From Rhizobium sp. Q54 (GTDB lineage Bacteria > Pseudomonadota > Alphaproteobacteria > Rickettsiales > UBA1997): a stretch of 14,640 nt of DNA. The translations under genes were made by a program, and so were the position numbers. A model generated the notes under the pieces. It saw nothing but the letters and a program-made list of their open reading frames with translations. It had not been told where the DNA came from and did not search any database. Below are positions 8,309-14,640 of this stretch, piece after piece; position 1 is the stretch's first letter, and each line of letters begins with the position of its first letter. The stretch lies in contig CAMBES010000018.1 in the NCBI GenBank assembly GCA_945865855.1, positions 1 through 14,640 on the forward strand. Direction: 5' to 3'.

Positions 8309-8447
8309 ATGCCATTTGAGATAACTCGAATACGCTGGTTGAGCGAAGTCGAAGACGCTGGTTGAGCGAAGTCGAAACCAAGTCTCTAGCTATTAACTTG
8401 GTTTCGACTTCGCTCAACCGGCGTATTCGAGTTAGCTCAAATGGCAT
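8309..8447. repeat. Long inverted repeat between the carbonic-anhydrase gene and uvrD
   Basis: The left arm (8309-8383, 75 nt) and right arm (8396-8447, 52 nt) are nearly perfect inverted copies around a 12-nt loop (8384-8395). Only two mismatches are seen once a 23-nt tandem duplication in the left arm (a second copy of CGCTGGTTGAGCGAAGTCGAA) is discounted. The core GAGCGAAGTCGAA occurs three times counting both strands. Each arm ends in ATGCCAT-type sequence, so the element supplies in-frame ATGs for uvrD at 8447 and 8315. It would fold into a very stable RNA hairpin and may also attenuate or end the carbonic-anhydrase transcript. Confidence 0.9.
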
Positions 8448-8473
8448 CTCATTTCGATCAGTGGAAAAAATTT

Positions 8474-9157
8474 TTAATATTTTTCCGGATGAAATACCTG
8501 AAGAGGTCTGGCATTAGATTTAGCAAAAATTGCCGATTTGATGATTGTGTTCATTTGTTCTTTTGAAATTTTTGTCGGTGTTTTCATCACATACCACTTA
8601 ACCCCTTCTTTGCATGGAGGAGTAGTGAGTGAGCCATCATAGAAAAATACTTTATCGCTCGTTTTAATAAATTTTATTGGATTGATTCTTCCCTCTCTTT
8701 CTTTGCTTGCGAGAAAATTTATTAGACTAGTGAAGTCAGAATTTTCGTCACCAACTTCAAGCAAAACCGCAACAACTAAACCCTGCTCATCTTCACTTTT
8801 GTGATAAAGTTGCATCTCTAAAGAATGCTGATTGCCATCAATAAAATGCTCGCTTGGATGATGAAAAACAATTGAGTGTAACCAATATTTTTTCTTGCCG
8901 CGTAACAAAAAATTCTCGCCATCAAAATTAATATTTTGGACGTAATTTTTTTTCTCTTTCTCAGCGTCAGAAATTTGGTAAGAAAATTTTAAATCGCTTT
9001 CGATGAACTTATCTTCGATATTAATCGGCGATTGATTGTAGCCGATTTTGCAGAATTTATTCTCATCGCGATCGCCCCAAGCTTCTGGATATTCGTAGCT
9101 CCACTCAGCTTTGCAGGAAAAAATGAATGCGAAAAAAATAAGAAAAAAATTTTTCAT
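8474..9157 (-). CDS. Secreted alpha-carbonic-anhydrase-like protein, probably non-catalytic
   Basis: A 227-residue alpha-carbonic anhydrase fold protein. Residues 1 to about 17 (MKNFFLIFFAFIFSCKA) are a signal peptide. IFSC could be a poor lipobox, so a lipoprotein is possible. Family marks are C36-x4-NQSPINI, PSEH (101-104), GSLTTPPCKEGVKW (175-188), a likely C36-C182 disulfide, and equivalents of Thr199 (T178), Glu106 (E103) and Trp209 (W188). Of the three zinc histidines only the second is in place (H99). The first is V97 and the third is Q116 (LEMQLYH where LEMHLVH is usual). The start at 9157 is set by AAAGGAAG 8 bases upstream. A longer frame to 9256 would bury the signal peptide. The start overlaps the divergent DUF721 gene. 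CO2 hydration is doubtful; binding or structural roles are possible. Confidence 0.88.
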   Translation of the reverse strand: MKNFFLIFFAFIFSCKAEWSYEYPEAWGDRDENKFCKIGYNQSPINIEDKFIESDLKFSYQISDAEKEKKNYVQNINFDGENFLLRGKKKYWLHSIVFHHPSEHFIDGNQHSLEMQLYHKSEDEQGLVVAVLLEVGDENSDFTSLINFLASKEREGRINPIKFIKTSDKVFFYDGSLTTPPCKEGVKWYVMKTPTKISKEQMNTIIKSAIFAKSNARPLQVFHPEKY

Positions 9158-9641
9158 GAAGAGAACTTCCTTTGGATTGCAACCGTTAGAACAAAAATTC
9201 GCTGATCTGCTTAAACCACTTTTTGTGGGCAGTAAGAAAGAATTTATTTTGATCAATAATCTTACTAAAAACTGGTCAGATGTTATTGGAAAAAAATACG
9301 AAAAACTTTGCTATCCGCGATCAATCAAATTCGGAACAAAATCCCCCGGCTCAGAAAAAACTGCAACACTTACAATTGCAGTTTACAACTCTTCAGTAGG
9401 ATTTTTTTTAGAAAGTAATTCAGAAATTATTCTTGAGAGAATAGCGGTTTTGTACGGATTTAAATCGGTGGCAAAAATCAGCATTAAGCAAGAGCCGAAA
9501 AATATCGACAACAACAAAGTCAGTGAGATCAAGCTTCCAGAAGCTCAAGAAAAGAACTTACAAGAAAAAATAAAAAAAATTTCTGATCAAAATTTGGCAG
9601 AAACTTTACAAAAATTGGGAAGAGAAATTTTTAAGAATTAA
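9123..9641 (+). CDS. DUF721/DciA-like protein
   Basis: A 172-residue protein with the DUF721 pattern: an N-terminal PLEQKFADLL helix, NNLTKNWSDVIGKKYEKLCYPRSI (Trp51, with the usual W-x3-G-x6-h-x-P layout), then LTIAVYNSSVGFFLESNSEIILERI and a terminal GFKSVAKISI strand. The C-terminal 50 residues are charged and probably disordered or coiled. DciA, a member of this family, is the ancestral loader or helper of the replicative helicase DnaB. Whether this protein does that job is inferred. I chose ATG 9123 because GCAGGA lies about 5 bases upstream. The alternative ATG 9156 has no Shine-Dalgarno and forms a CATG shared with the start codon of the opposite gene. Its 5' end therefore lies inside the carbonic-anhydrase gene. 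Confidence 0.75.
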   Translation: MNAKKIRKKFFMKRTSFGLQPLEQKFADLLKPLFVGSKKEFILINNLTKNWSDVIGKKYEKLCYPRSIKFGTKSPGSEKTATLTIAVYNSSVGFFLESNSEIILERIAVLYGFKSVAKISIKQEPKNIDNNKVSEIKLPEAQEKNLQEKIKKISDQNLAETLQKLGREIFKN

Positions 9642-9725
9642 TTCCTTTCTCTCTCAATTTTTTAAGATTTTAAAACAAAAAATTTCCCACTGAATCGATT
9701 TTTAAAGTATCCCCATCGCCAACAG

Positions 9726-9772
9726 CTCAACTTTAATTAGCAGTTCACAATGCAATGTTCGATTAAGTTGAG
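9726..9772. terminator. Weak inverted repeat between convergent genes
   Basis: CTCAACTTTAAT (9726-9737) pairs with ATTAAGTTGAG (9762-9772), with one bulged base and a 24-nt loop. It sits in the 180-base gap between the DUF721 gene and lipA, which converge on it. There is no adjacent T-tract, so termination is only a possibility. The rest of the gap holds nothing else I recognise. Confidence 0.3.
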
Positions 9773-9821
9773 TATTCAGCCCACACAAAACCTGCAATTA
9801 CAGTAAAAACGAAGAGCAAAT

Positions 9822-10799
9822 TTATTTGTTTAATTTTTTAATTCTCTCCTCGCGCATTTTCGCAAAGTCATCTCCGGCATGGTAAGATGAACGAGTTAAT
9901 GGACTCGCAGAAACCATCAAAAATCCTTTGCTATAAGCCATTTTTTTGTAGAGCTCGAACTCATCTGGATGAACGTAGCGATCTACTGGAGCGTGGCGCA
10001 AAGTCGGTCGAAGATATTGGCCGATAGTCAAAAAATCGATATCAGCGCAACGCATGTCGTCCATGACTTGCAGCACTTGCTCTTTCGTTTCACCAAGACC
10101 AACCATTAGGCCCGATTTTGTGAACATTGTTGGATCGATTTCTTTCACGCGCTTCAAAAGATGAAGGGAATGGAAATAGCGCGCACCTGGGCGTATCGTG
10201 GCGTAAAGACCTGGAACAGTTTCGATATTGTGATTAAAAACATCAGGCTTGGCAGCGACAACTTTTTCCATCGCGCCTTCTTTGCGTAAGAAATCCGGAG
10301 TTAAAATTTCGATTGTAGTGTTTGGAGACTTACGGCGCACTGCCTCAATACATTTCACAAATTGATCTGCGCCGCCGTCAGCAAGATCATCGCGATCAAC
10401 GGAGGTAATCACGATATGCTTCAATCCAGAAACCTGCGCAACATCACCAACATTCTCTGGCTCATGCGGATTTACTGCGTCGGGACGACCAGTTTCGATA
10501 TTACAAAATGAACAAGCGCGAGTACAAACCGATCCCAGAATCATCACCGTTGCATGCTTCTGCGCCCAGCATTCACCAATATTAGGACAAGCAGCTTCTT
10601 CGCAAACCGTGTGAAGTTTTTTCGAATTTAGTAACTCTTTGGTTTCGTAATAACCCTTCGATTGTGGCGCTTTCACGCGGATCCAATCTGGCTTGCGCTC
10701 CATTTTTTCTTTAGGAAAATTTTGTGCAAAGCCCTGTAAATCCTTATTATCTTTCTTGGCGATTTGCCCCGAGTCTTTTTTCTCTTCGCGTGTTTGCAT
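9822..10799 (-). CDS. lipA: Lipoyl synthase LipA
   Basis: Radical-SAM enzyme that inserts two sulfurs into protein-bound octanoyl chains to make lipoyl cofactors for pyruvate and 2-oxoglutarate dehydrogenases and the glycine cleavage system. The 325-residue form shows both iron-sulfur motifs: auxiliary C66-x4-C71-x5-C77 (CEEAACPNIGEC) and radical-SAM C92-x3-C96-x2-C99 (CTRACSFC). The conserved RSSYHA is at 303-308. KPDWIRVKAP (36-45) is the usual N-terminal signature. I chose ATG 10799. A 13-codon extension to a TTG at 10838 would run through the intergenic repeat and is unlikely. The first 30 residues are Lys/Gln-rich and poorly conserved. phoU lies 78 bases upstream on the same strand. No Shine-Dalgarno is evident. 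Confidence 0.97.
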   Translation of the reverse strand: MQTREEKKDSGQIAKKDNKDLQGFAQNFPKEKMERKPDWIRVKAPQSKGYYETKELLNSKKLHTVCEEAACPNIGECWAQKHATVMILGSVCTRACSFCNIETGRPDAVNPHEPENVGDVAQVSGLKHIVITSVDRDDLADGGADQFVKCIEAVRRKSPNTTIEILTPDFLRKEGAMEKVVAAKPDVFNHNIETVPGLYATIRPGARYFHSLHLLKRVKEIDPTMFTKSGLMVGLGETKEQVLQVMDDMRCADIDFLTIGQYLRPTLRHAPVDRYVHPDEFELYKKMAYSKGFLMVSASPLTRSSYHAGDDFAKMREERIKKLNK

Positions 10800-10828
10800 G
10801 TTTTTATTTTTTGCGATTTTTACACGCC

Positions 10829-10848
10829 ATTCCCGCAAAAATGGGAAT
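10829..10848. repeat. Short palindrome ATTCCC-N8-GGGAAT between phoU and lipA
   Basis: The stem ATTCCC/GGGAAT with an 8-base spacer lies in the 78-base phoU-lipA gap, flanked by CGCC and TACGAG. Its layout matches the small dRS3-like repeats known from Neisseria and similar ones in other proteobacteria, and it resembles the hairpin ends at 5912-6126. It may be a degenerate single copy of the same family. Confidence 0.55.
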
Positions 10849-10877
10849 TACGAGTAAAATTTACGACTTGAATTAAT

Positions 10878-11537
10878 TTATTTTGTCTCACCAGTAACCA
10901 CGTATTTAGTGATCTCAGCAATATTAGTAGAATGATCAGCCAAACGCTCAAAACTTTTAGCAATGAACATGATATTAATAATTTTTTCGAGCTGTTCTTT
11001 GGTAAAATTTCCCGGCTGTAAAATGCCAAAAAGGCGGGTGTAAATATTATCAATCTCGTCATCTTTCTTTAAAACCTCGTTGGCCTTCTGAATATTTTGA
11101 TCACTAAAAGCGACGACCGAATCAAAAACCATTTGTTTCGACAGCAGAATCATTTCAAACAAAGATTTCTTCACGACGCCTTCAACCGACTCAAAACCGA
11201 TACGATTAATCTTCTTAATTATTCCCTTCGCTTGATCTCCGACTCGCTCCAAATTTGAAGAAACTTTCAACGCAGAAACAATGAAACGCAAATCAACGGC
11301 CATCGGCTGACGCATTGCCAGCATTGCCGTTACCTTTCTTTCAACTAACAAATCAAGTGAGTTAATTTTGTAATCATGTGCAGTAATTTTTTCTAAAAAT
11401 TCTGGGTGATGACTCGTGATCATTTCTGCAACCATGTCGATTGAAACCAAAACCATGTCAGCCATCTCAGAGAGAGTTCCGGCGATTGATTGCAAGTCTT
11501 TATCGTAAGATTTGACGGTATGTTCTTTGATGGTCAT
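10878..11537 (-). CDS. phoU: Phosphate signalling protein PhoU
   Basis: A 219-residue all-helical cytoplasmic protein with two PhoU repeats. The metal-binding E-x3-D motifs are E97RVGD101 and E197RLAD201. The N-terminal half also has the typical ERKVTAMLAMRQPMAVDLRFIV stretch. In the family, PhoU links the Pst phosphate transporter to the PhoR/PhoB two-component system, keeping the regulon off when phosphate is plentiful. No pst or phoBR gene is in the window, so it stands apart from its usual partners here. It is divergent from purD across a 58-base spacer. There is no Shine-Dalgarno before ATG 11537. Length is normal. Confidence 0.96.
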   Translation of the reverse strand: MTIKEHTVKSYDKDLQSIAGTLSEMADMVLVSIDMVAEMITSHHPEFLEKITAHDYKINSLDLLVERKVTAMLAMRQPMAVDLRFIVSALKVSSNLERVGDQAKGIIKKINRIGFESVEGVVKKSLFEMILLSKQMVFDSVVAFSDQNIQKANEVLKKDDEIDNIYTRLFGILQPGNFTKEQLEKIINIMFIAKSFERLADHSTNIAEITKYVVTGETK

Positions 11538-11540
11538 TGG

Positions 11541-11588
11541 ATTTATGATTTAAGATTTCAGAATGTGCAGCACTCTAAAATCATAAAT
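11541..11588. promoter_or_regulatory. Inverted repeat in the phoU-purD divergent spacer
   Basis: Left arm 11541-11555 and right arm 11574-11588 are inverted copies with one mismatch in 15. The 18-base loop contains a perfect small palindrome GTGCAGCAC (11565-11573). The arms place the same AATCATAAAT word a few bases before both start codons. The spacer must hold the promoters of both genes, so this could be an operator or simply a repeat. I cannot name a regulator. Confidence 0.45.
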
Positions 11589-11595
11589 TTTATTA

Positions 11596-12891
11596 ATGAA
11601 AAAAATCTTAGTCATTGGCTCTGGCGGCAGAGAGCACGCAATTTGCGAGCAATTTAAAAAATCACCCAAACTTGAGAAAATTTTTTGCTTACCCGGAAAT
11701 GCCGGGATCAGCGAAATCGCAGAAATAGTCGATGAAATTAAGATTGATGAGCATCAAAAAATTATTGATTTCTGCCAAAAAAATAAAATTGATTTTGTTT
11801 TTGTTGGCCCTGAGCAGCCTTTAGTTGCAGGCCTTATTGATGATTTGGAAAAAGCCGGAATTCGCGCTTTTGGTCCAAATAAAAATGCTGCGCAGCTCGA
11901 GGGTTCAAAAATTTTCATGAAGAAAATTGCTGTCGATAATAACGTTCCAACTGCAATTTACGAAACTTTTACGGACGAAAAAAGCGCAATAGAATTCGCC
12001 GAAAAACTTGCTAAGGAATTTAAATTTCCCTGCGTTATTAAAACGGATGGACTAGCTGCTGGCAAGGGCGTAATCATTCCACAAAATTTCTCCGAAGCGG
12101 AAGAGGCGATCAAAGAAATCTTTGCTGGAAAATTCGGCGCAGCAGGAAACAAAATTATCATCGAAGAATTTTTAGATGGTTTTGAAGCGAGTTATTTTGT
12201 GCTTTGCGATGGAAAAAATTTTATCCCACTCGGCTTCGCTCATGATCACAAAAGAGTTGGAGATGGCGACACCGGTCCCAACACCGGCGGCATGGGAACC
12301 TATGCACCCTCGCCTTTCATCGATAAAAAATTGGAAGAAGAAATTATCGAAAAAATTATTCGACCAACTTTGCACGGAATTGAGTTTCGAGGAATTTTAT
12401 TCGCTGGTCTGATGATCAGCAAAAATACCTTAGAACCATTGGTAAAACCCTTGCTAAAACCCTTGGCAAAACTTTTAGAATATAATGTGCGTTTTGGTGA
12501 TCCAGAAACTCAGGTAATTTTACCAAGAATTAAAACTGATTTTATTGATTTAATCGAAGCGGCAATTGATGGCAGGCTTAGTGAAATCAAAGTCGAATTC
12601 GATGAAGAAAAAAAATTAGTTTGCGTGGTGATGTGCGCAAATGGCTATCCAGAAAATTACGAAAAAGGCACAGAAATTAAAAACTTAGATCTTATCACCG
12701 AAGCCAAAATTCTTCACGCCGGAACAATAAAAAAAGATGGCAAAATCCTTGCAAATGGCGGCCGCGTTCTAAACATCGTCGCTGAAGCAACATCCTTTTC
12801 AAACGCTCGTGACAAGGCTTACAAAGCTATCGCGAAAATTAATTGGAAAGAAGGGTTTTGTAGAAAAGACATTGCAGGAAGATTGCTTTAA
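11596..12891 (+). CDS. purD: Phosphoribosylamine-glycine ligase PurD
   Basis: ATP-grasp ligase, second step of de novo purine synthesis: phosphoribosylamine + glycine + ATP to GAR. At 431 residues it is near family length. It shows GSGGREHAI (8-16), VGPEQPLVAGL (70-80), the ATP-grasp PCVIKTDGLAAGKGV (145-159), GPNTGGMGTYAPSP (227-240) and NVRFGDPETQ (297-306). Between GLMISK and LEYN the protein has about 11 residues more than E. coli PurD. These come from three in-frame 12-bp repeats encoding LVKP-LLKP-LAKL (282-293). No Shine-Dalgarno precedes ATG 11596. It is followed 131 bases later by glmM on the same strand. The catalytic motifs appear intact, so I expect it to be active. Confidence 0.97.
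   Translation: MKKILVIGSGGREHAICEQFKKSPKLEKIFCLPGNAGISEIAEIVDEIKIDEHQKIIDFCQKNKIDFVFVGPEQPLVAGLIDDLEKAGIRAFGPNKNAAQLEGSKIFMKKIAVDNNVPTAIYETFTDEKSAIEFAEKLAKEFKFPCVIKTDGLAAGKGVIIPQNFSEAEEAIKEIFAGKFGAAGNKIIIEEFLDGFEASYFVLCDGKNFIPLGFAHDHKRVGDGDTGPNTGGMGTYAPSPFIDKKLEEEIIEKIIRPTLHGIEFRGILFAGLMISKNTLEPLVKPLLKPLAKLLEYNVRFGDPETQVILPRIKTDFIDLIEAAIDGRLSEIKVEFDEEKKLVCVVMCANGYPENYEKGTEIKNLDLITEAKILHAGTIKKDGKILANGGRVLNIVAEATSFSNARDKAYKAIAKINWKEGFCRKDIAGRLL
12439..12474 (+). repeat. Three 12-bp tandem repeats inside purD
   Basis: TTGGTAAAACCC, TTGCTAAAACCC and TTGGCAAAACTT follow each other in frame and encode LVKP, LLKP and LAKL. The units differ at one to three positions. They fall just before the NVRFGDPE strand, where other PurD proteins have a short turn. 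Confidence 0.85.
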
Positions 12892-13022
12892 AAAGCGGCA
12901 GTACGCAAAGCTTGACGGAGAATTTTGGCGGCATGAACTTCGTGCTCACTTCGCCAAAATCAACTTCCGCTACTTCGTGACTTCTATCTGTTTTTCAAAA
13001 AGGACCAACCAAAAAAGGAAAA
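12892..13022. other. purD-glmM gap with an inverted repeat
   Basis: The 131-base gap holds a 9-base perfect inverted repeat, ATTTTGGCG (12922-12930) and CGCCAAAAT (12952-12960), with a 21-base loop. It may weaken read-through from purD, but there is no T-tract after it. An AAAAAAGGAAAA stretch directly before ATG 13023 is a plausible ribosome-binding site for glmM. Confidence 0.5.
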
Positions 13023-14357
13023 ATGAAAAAATACTTTGGCACTGACGGCATTCGCGGCACAGCAAATAAATTTCCAATGACTGCGGAAATCGCACTAAAA
13101 GTTGGTATGGCTGTAGGTGCAAAGTTTACTGATGGCGATCATCGTCATCGCGTGGTGATTGGAAAAGATACTAGACTTTCTGGTTACGTTATCGAACCAG
13201 CACTAACTGCTGGCCTTGCAGCTGTAGGCATGGATGTGTTTTTAGTTGGCCCTGTTCCAACTCCGGCAGTGTCAATGCTAACCCGCTCAATCCGTGCCGA
13301 TATTGGCATTATGATCTCTGCCTCGCATAATCCTTATCATGATAATGGTATTAAAATTTTCACGCGTGACGGTCGCAAACTCAGCGATGAATTAGAAAAA
13401 GAAATAGAGGCATTAATCGATGGCGACGTCACGCAATTTCTTGCTAAATCCAAAAATCTTGGCCGCGTAAAAAGACTCGATGACGCTTCAAATCGCTACA
13501 TCGAATTCGTTAAAAATTCTTTTCCAAAAGATAAAAGTCTAACTGGTCTTAAGATTGTCGTCGATTGCGCCAATGGCGCTGCTTACAACATCGCGCCAAA
13601 AATTTTCTGGGAACTTGGTGCAGAAGTCGTAGCGATCGGAATCGAACCAAATGGGTTTAACATTAACGAAAAATGTGGCTCAACTCATCCCGAAGCCTTG
13701 CGCCTAAAAGTTCTCGAAGAAAAAGCCGACATCGGAATTGCCTTAGACGGTGATGCCGATCGTCTTTTGATCGTCGATGAAAAAGGTCGCGCCATTGATG
13801 GAGATCAACTGATCGCCTTGATCGCCGAAAAATTACATGATAGCGGAAACCTTAAATCTGACACTGTCGTTATCACCCAAATGTCGAATTTGGCGCTCGA
13901 AAATTATTTGAATTACATCGGAGTTTCCACCATTCGTGCGCAAGTTGGCGATCGTTACGTCTTAGAAGAAATGCGCAAAAATGGCTGTAACTTCGGCGGC
14001 GAACAATCCGGCCACATCGTCATCTCCGACTATTCAACCACAGGTGATGGACTAGTTGCCGCTCTGCAAGTTTTAGCAATTTTATGCGAAACCAAAAAAC
14101 CCGCGAGCGAACTTTTACACCTGTTTGAACCATTCCCACAAATTCTGAAAAACGTAAAATTCGACTCAAGCAAAGGCGACCCGATGCAAGATAAATCACT
14201 GCAAGATTTTATCGAAGAAAAGTCACAAGAACTTGGAAATGAAGGCCGAATCTTGGTGCGCAAATCAGGAACTGAAAGTTTGATTCGCGTGATGGCAGAA
14301 GGAAAAAATCAAAAACAAATCGAGAAAATAGTTAACGAGATCATCGCAAAAATTTAA
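13023..14357 (+). CDS. glmM: Phosphoglucosamine mutase GlmM
   Basis: Converts glucosamine-6-phosphate to glucosamine-1-phosphate for UDP-GlcNAc, the precursor of peptidoglycan and lipopolysaccharide. The 444-residue length is normal. It shows the N-terminal FGTDGIRG (5-12), the active-site phosphoserine loop MISASHNPYHDNGIKIF with Ser101, the metal-binding DGDADR (242-247), the sugar-binding GEQSGH (326-331) and the phosphate-binding RKSGTESLIRVM (413-424). The HRHRVVIGKDTRLSGY stretch is typical of alphaproteobacterial GlmM. An AAGG-containing purine run precedes the start. Its presence implies that the cell makes its own amino-sugar envelope precursors. Confidence 0.98.
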   Translation: MKKYFGTDGIRGTANKFPMTAEIALKVGMAVGAKFTDGDHRHRVVIGKDTRLSGYVIEPALTAGLAAVGMDVFLVGPVPTPAVSMLTRSIRADIGIMISASHNPYHDNGIKIFTRDGRKLSDELEKEIEALIDGDVTQFLAKSKNLGRVKRLDDASNRYIEFVKNSFPKDKSLTGLKIVVDCANGAAYNIAPKIFWELGAEVVAIGIEPNGFNINEKCGSTHPEALRLKVLEEKADIGIALDGDADRLLIVDEKGRAIDGDQLIALIAEKLHDSGNLKSDTVVITQMSNLALENYLNYIGVSTIRAQVGDRYVLEEMRKNGCNFGGEQSGHIVISDYSTTGDGLVAALQVLAILCETKKPASELLHLFEPFPQILKNVKFDSSKGDPMQDKSLQDFIEEKSQELGNEGRILVRKSGTESLIRVMAEGKNQKQIEKIVNEIIAKI

Positions 14358-14515
14358 GAAATTCCCCCATCATCCTTTACAAAAAAACACCCCCATTTGA
14401 TTGGCGAAGATGGATAAATAGTTTTTGCCACTTCGATCAAAAACCCACCCGCAATAAATAGAGAAATTTAAGTCAAATCTTTTGAATTCGTAGTTCTTTA
14501 AGAAATAACTTCAGA
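14358..14515. other. Gap between convergent glmM and the right-edge gene
   Basis: About 158 AT-rich bases. The only structure I see is a weak stem GTTTTTG (14421-14427) with CAAAAAC (14438-14444) and a 10-base loop. It could help end either convergent transcript, but evidence is thin. Confidence 0.3.
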
Positions 14516-14640
14516 TCACGAAATTACACAGCTCGATCCGCCTCTCCCTTCTTTGCTAGCTCCTTTTTCATTACCGCCAAGACTTTTGCTAGACGGTGAA
14601 GATGCTATGCCCCTTGGAGCAATATCTTCTTCTGCTGCTG
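14516..14640 (-). CDS. C-terminal tail of an unidentified protein (5' end off window)
   Basis: An open frame enters from the right edge and stops at TGA (14516-14518), giving 40 residues. The sequence is Ser/Gly/Glu/Lys-rich low complexity (SSPSSKSLGGNEKGASKEG and so on), such as a disordered C-terminus. No motif identifies it. The other two minus frames are closed near the edge. It converges on glmM, a normal layout for a real gene, but an accidental open frame of this length is quite possible. Confidence 0.4.
   Translation of the reverse strand, partial: AAEEDIAPRGIASSPSSKSLGGNEKGASKEGRGGSSCVIS

Noticed and set aside
8280..8447. N-terminal extension of UvrD as genuine coding sequence
   Set aside because: The stretch is the palindromic repeat and family members begin near LNSPQ; I moved the start to 8279 but kept the alternative as a finding.
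9158..9256. 33-residue N-terminal extension of the carbonic-anhydrase-like protein
   Set aside because: It would hide the signal peptide, and a good AAAGGAAG site points to the ATG at 9157.
10800..11062. TTG-start extension of lipA and an 80-codon minus-strand ORF over phoU
   Set aside because: The extension runs through intergenic repeat sequence, and the other ORF is an out-of-frame shadow of phoU.
11958..12412. ORFs inside purD on both strands
   Set aside because: They are out-of-frame or antisense shadows of a clearly coding gene.
12809..13045. 78-codon plus-strand ORF spanning the end of purD and the start of glmM
   Set aside because: Overlaps both real genes out of frame and lacks any recognisable domain.
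14030..14263. 77-codon minus-strand ORF inside glmM
   Set aside because: Antisense shadow of conserved glmM coding sequence.
1..14640. tRNA, rRNA, known riboswitches
   Set aside because: I saw no cloverleaf or conserved RNA signature in any intergenic gap; a covariance-model scan was not possible.

Overview
The window looks like chromosome from a low-GC alphaproteobacterium. The phosphoglucosamine mutase, lipoyl synthase and DUF721/DciA-like proteins have alphaproteobacterial features, and several intergenic spaces carry palindromic repeats of the kind common in Rickettsiales-like genomes. I cannot place it below class. De novo purine synthesis (purD) argues against a highly reduced Rickettsia-type gene set. 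Recognisable Shine-Dalgarno sequences are rare here.

Positions 1-5568 (minus strand) hold the first 1856 codons of a giant two-partner-secretion exoprotein (TpsA, filamentous haemagglutinin-like). It has a signal peptide, an NPNL/NPNGI/CxxC TPS domain and a long Asn/Ser-rich beta-helix built from roughly 20-residue rungs. The gene runs off the left edge, and no TpsB transporter is in the window. Directly upstream (5655-5795) is a 46-codon ORF that repeats the leader and signal peptide of tpsA and then stops, so it looks like the relic of a second tpsA or a local duplication.

Positions 5796-6131 are gene-free. They carry a composite repeat: two inverted 28-bp hairpin ends flanking three roughly 48-bp tandem units, ending just past the uvrD stop codon.

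Positions 6132-9157 (minus) hold uvrD and, upstream of it, an alpha-carbonic-anhydrase-like secreted protein that has lost two of its three zinc histidines. A 139-bp long hairpin repeat lies between them and reads in frame into uvrD. The carbonic-anhydrase gene overlaps head-to-head with a plus-strand DUF721/DciA-like gene (9123-9641).

Positions 9822-11537 (minus) hold lipA and phoU. Divergent from phoU, across a 58-bp spacer with a large inverted repeat, lie purD (11596-12891) and glmM (13023-14357) on the plus strand. purD has an in-frame 12-bp tandem-repeat expansion near its active site. The right edge holds the C-terminal tail of an unidentified minus-strand gene.

Functionally, the right two thirds are core metabolism and DNA maintenance: lipoate, purine and cell-wall precursors, helicase, replication helper and phosphate signalling. 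The left third is an accessory surface or secreted adhesin locus separated from the core genes by repeats. The most interesting items are the adhesin and its signal-peptide relic, the apparently non-catalytic carbonic anhydrase, and the repeats that touch or enter coding sequence.
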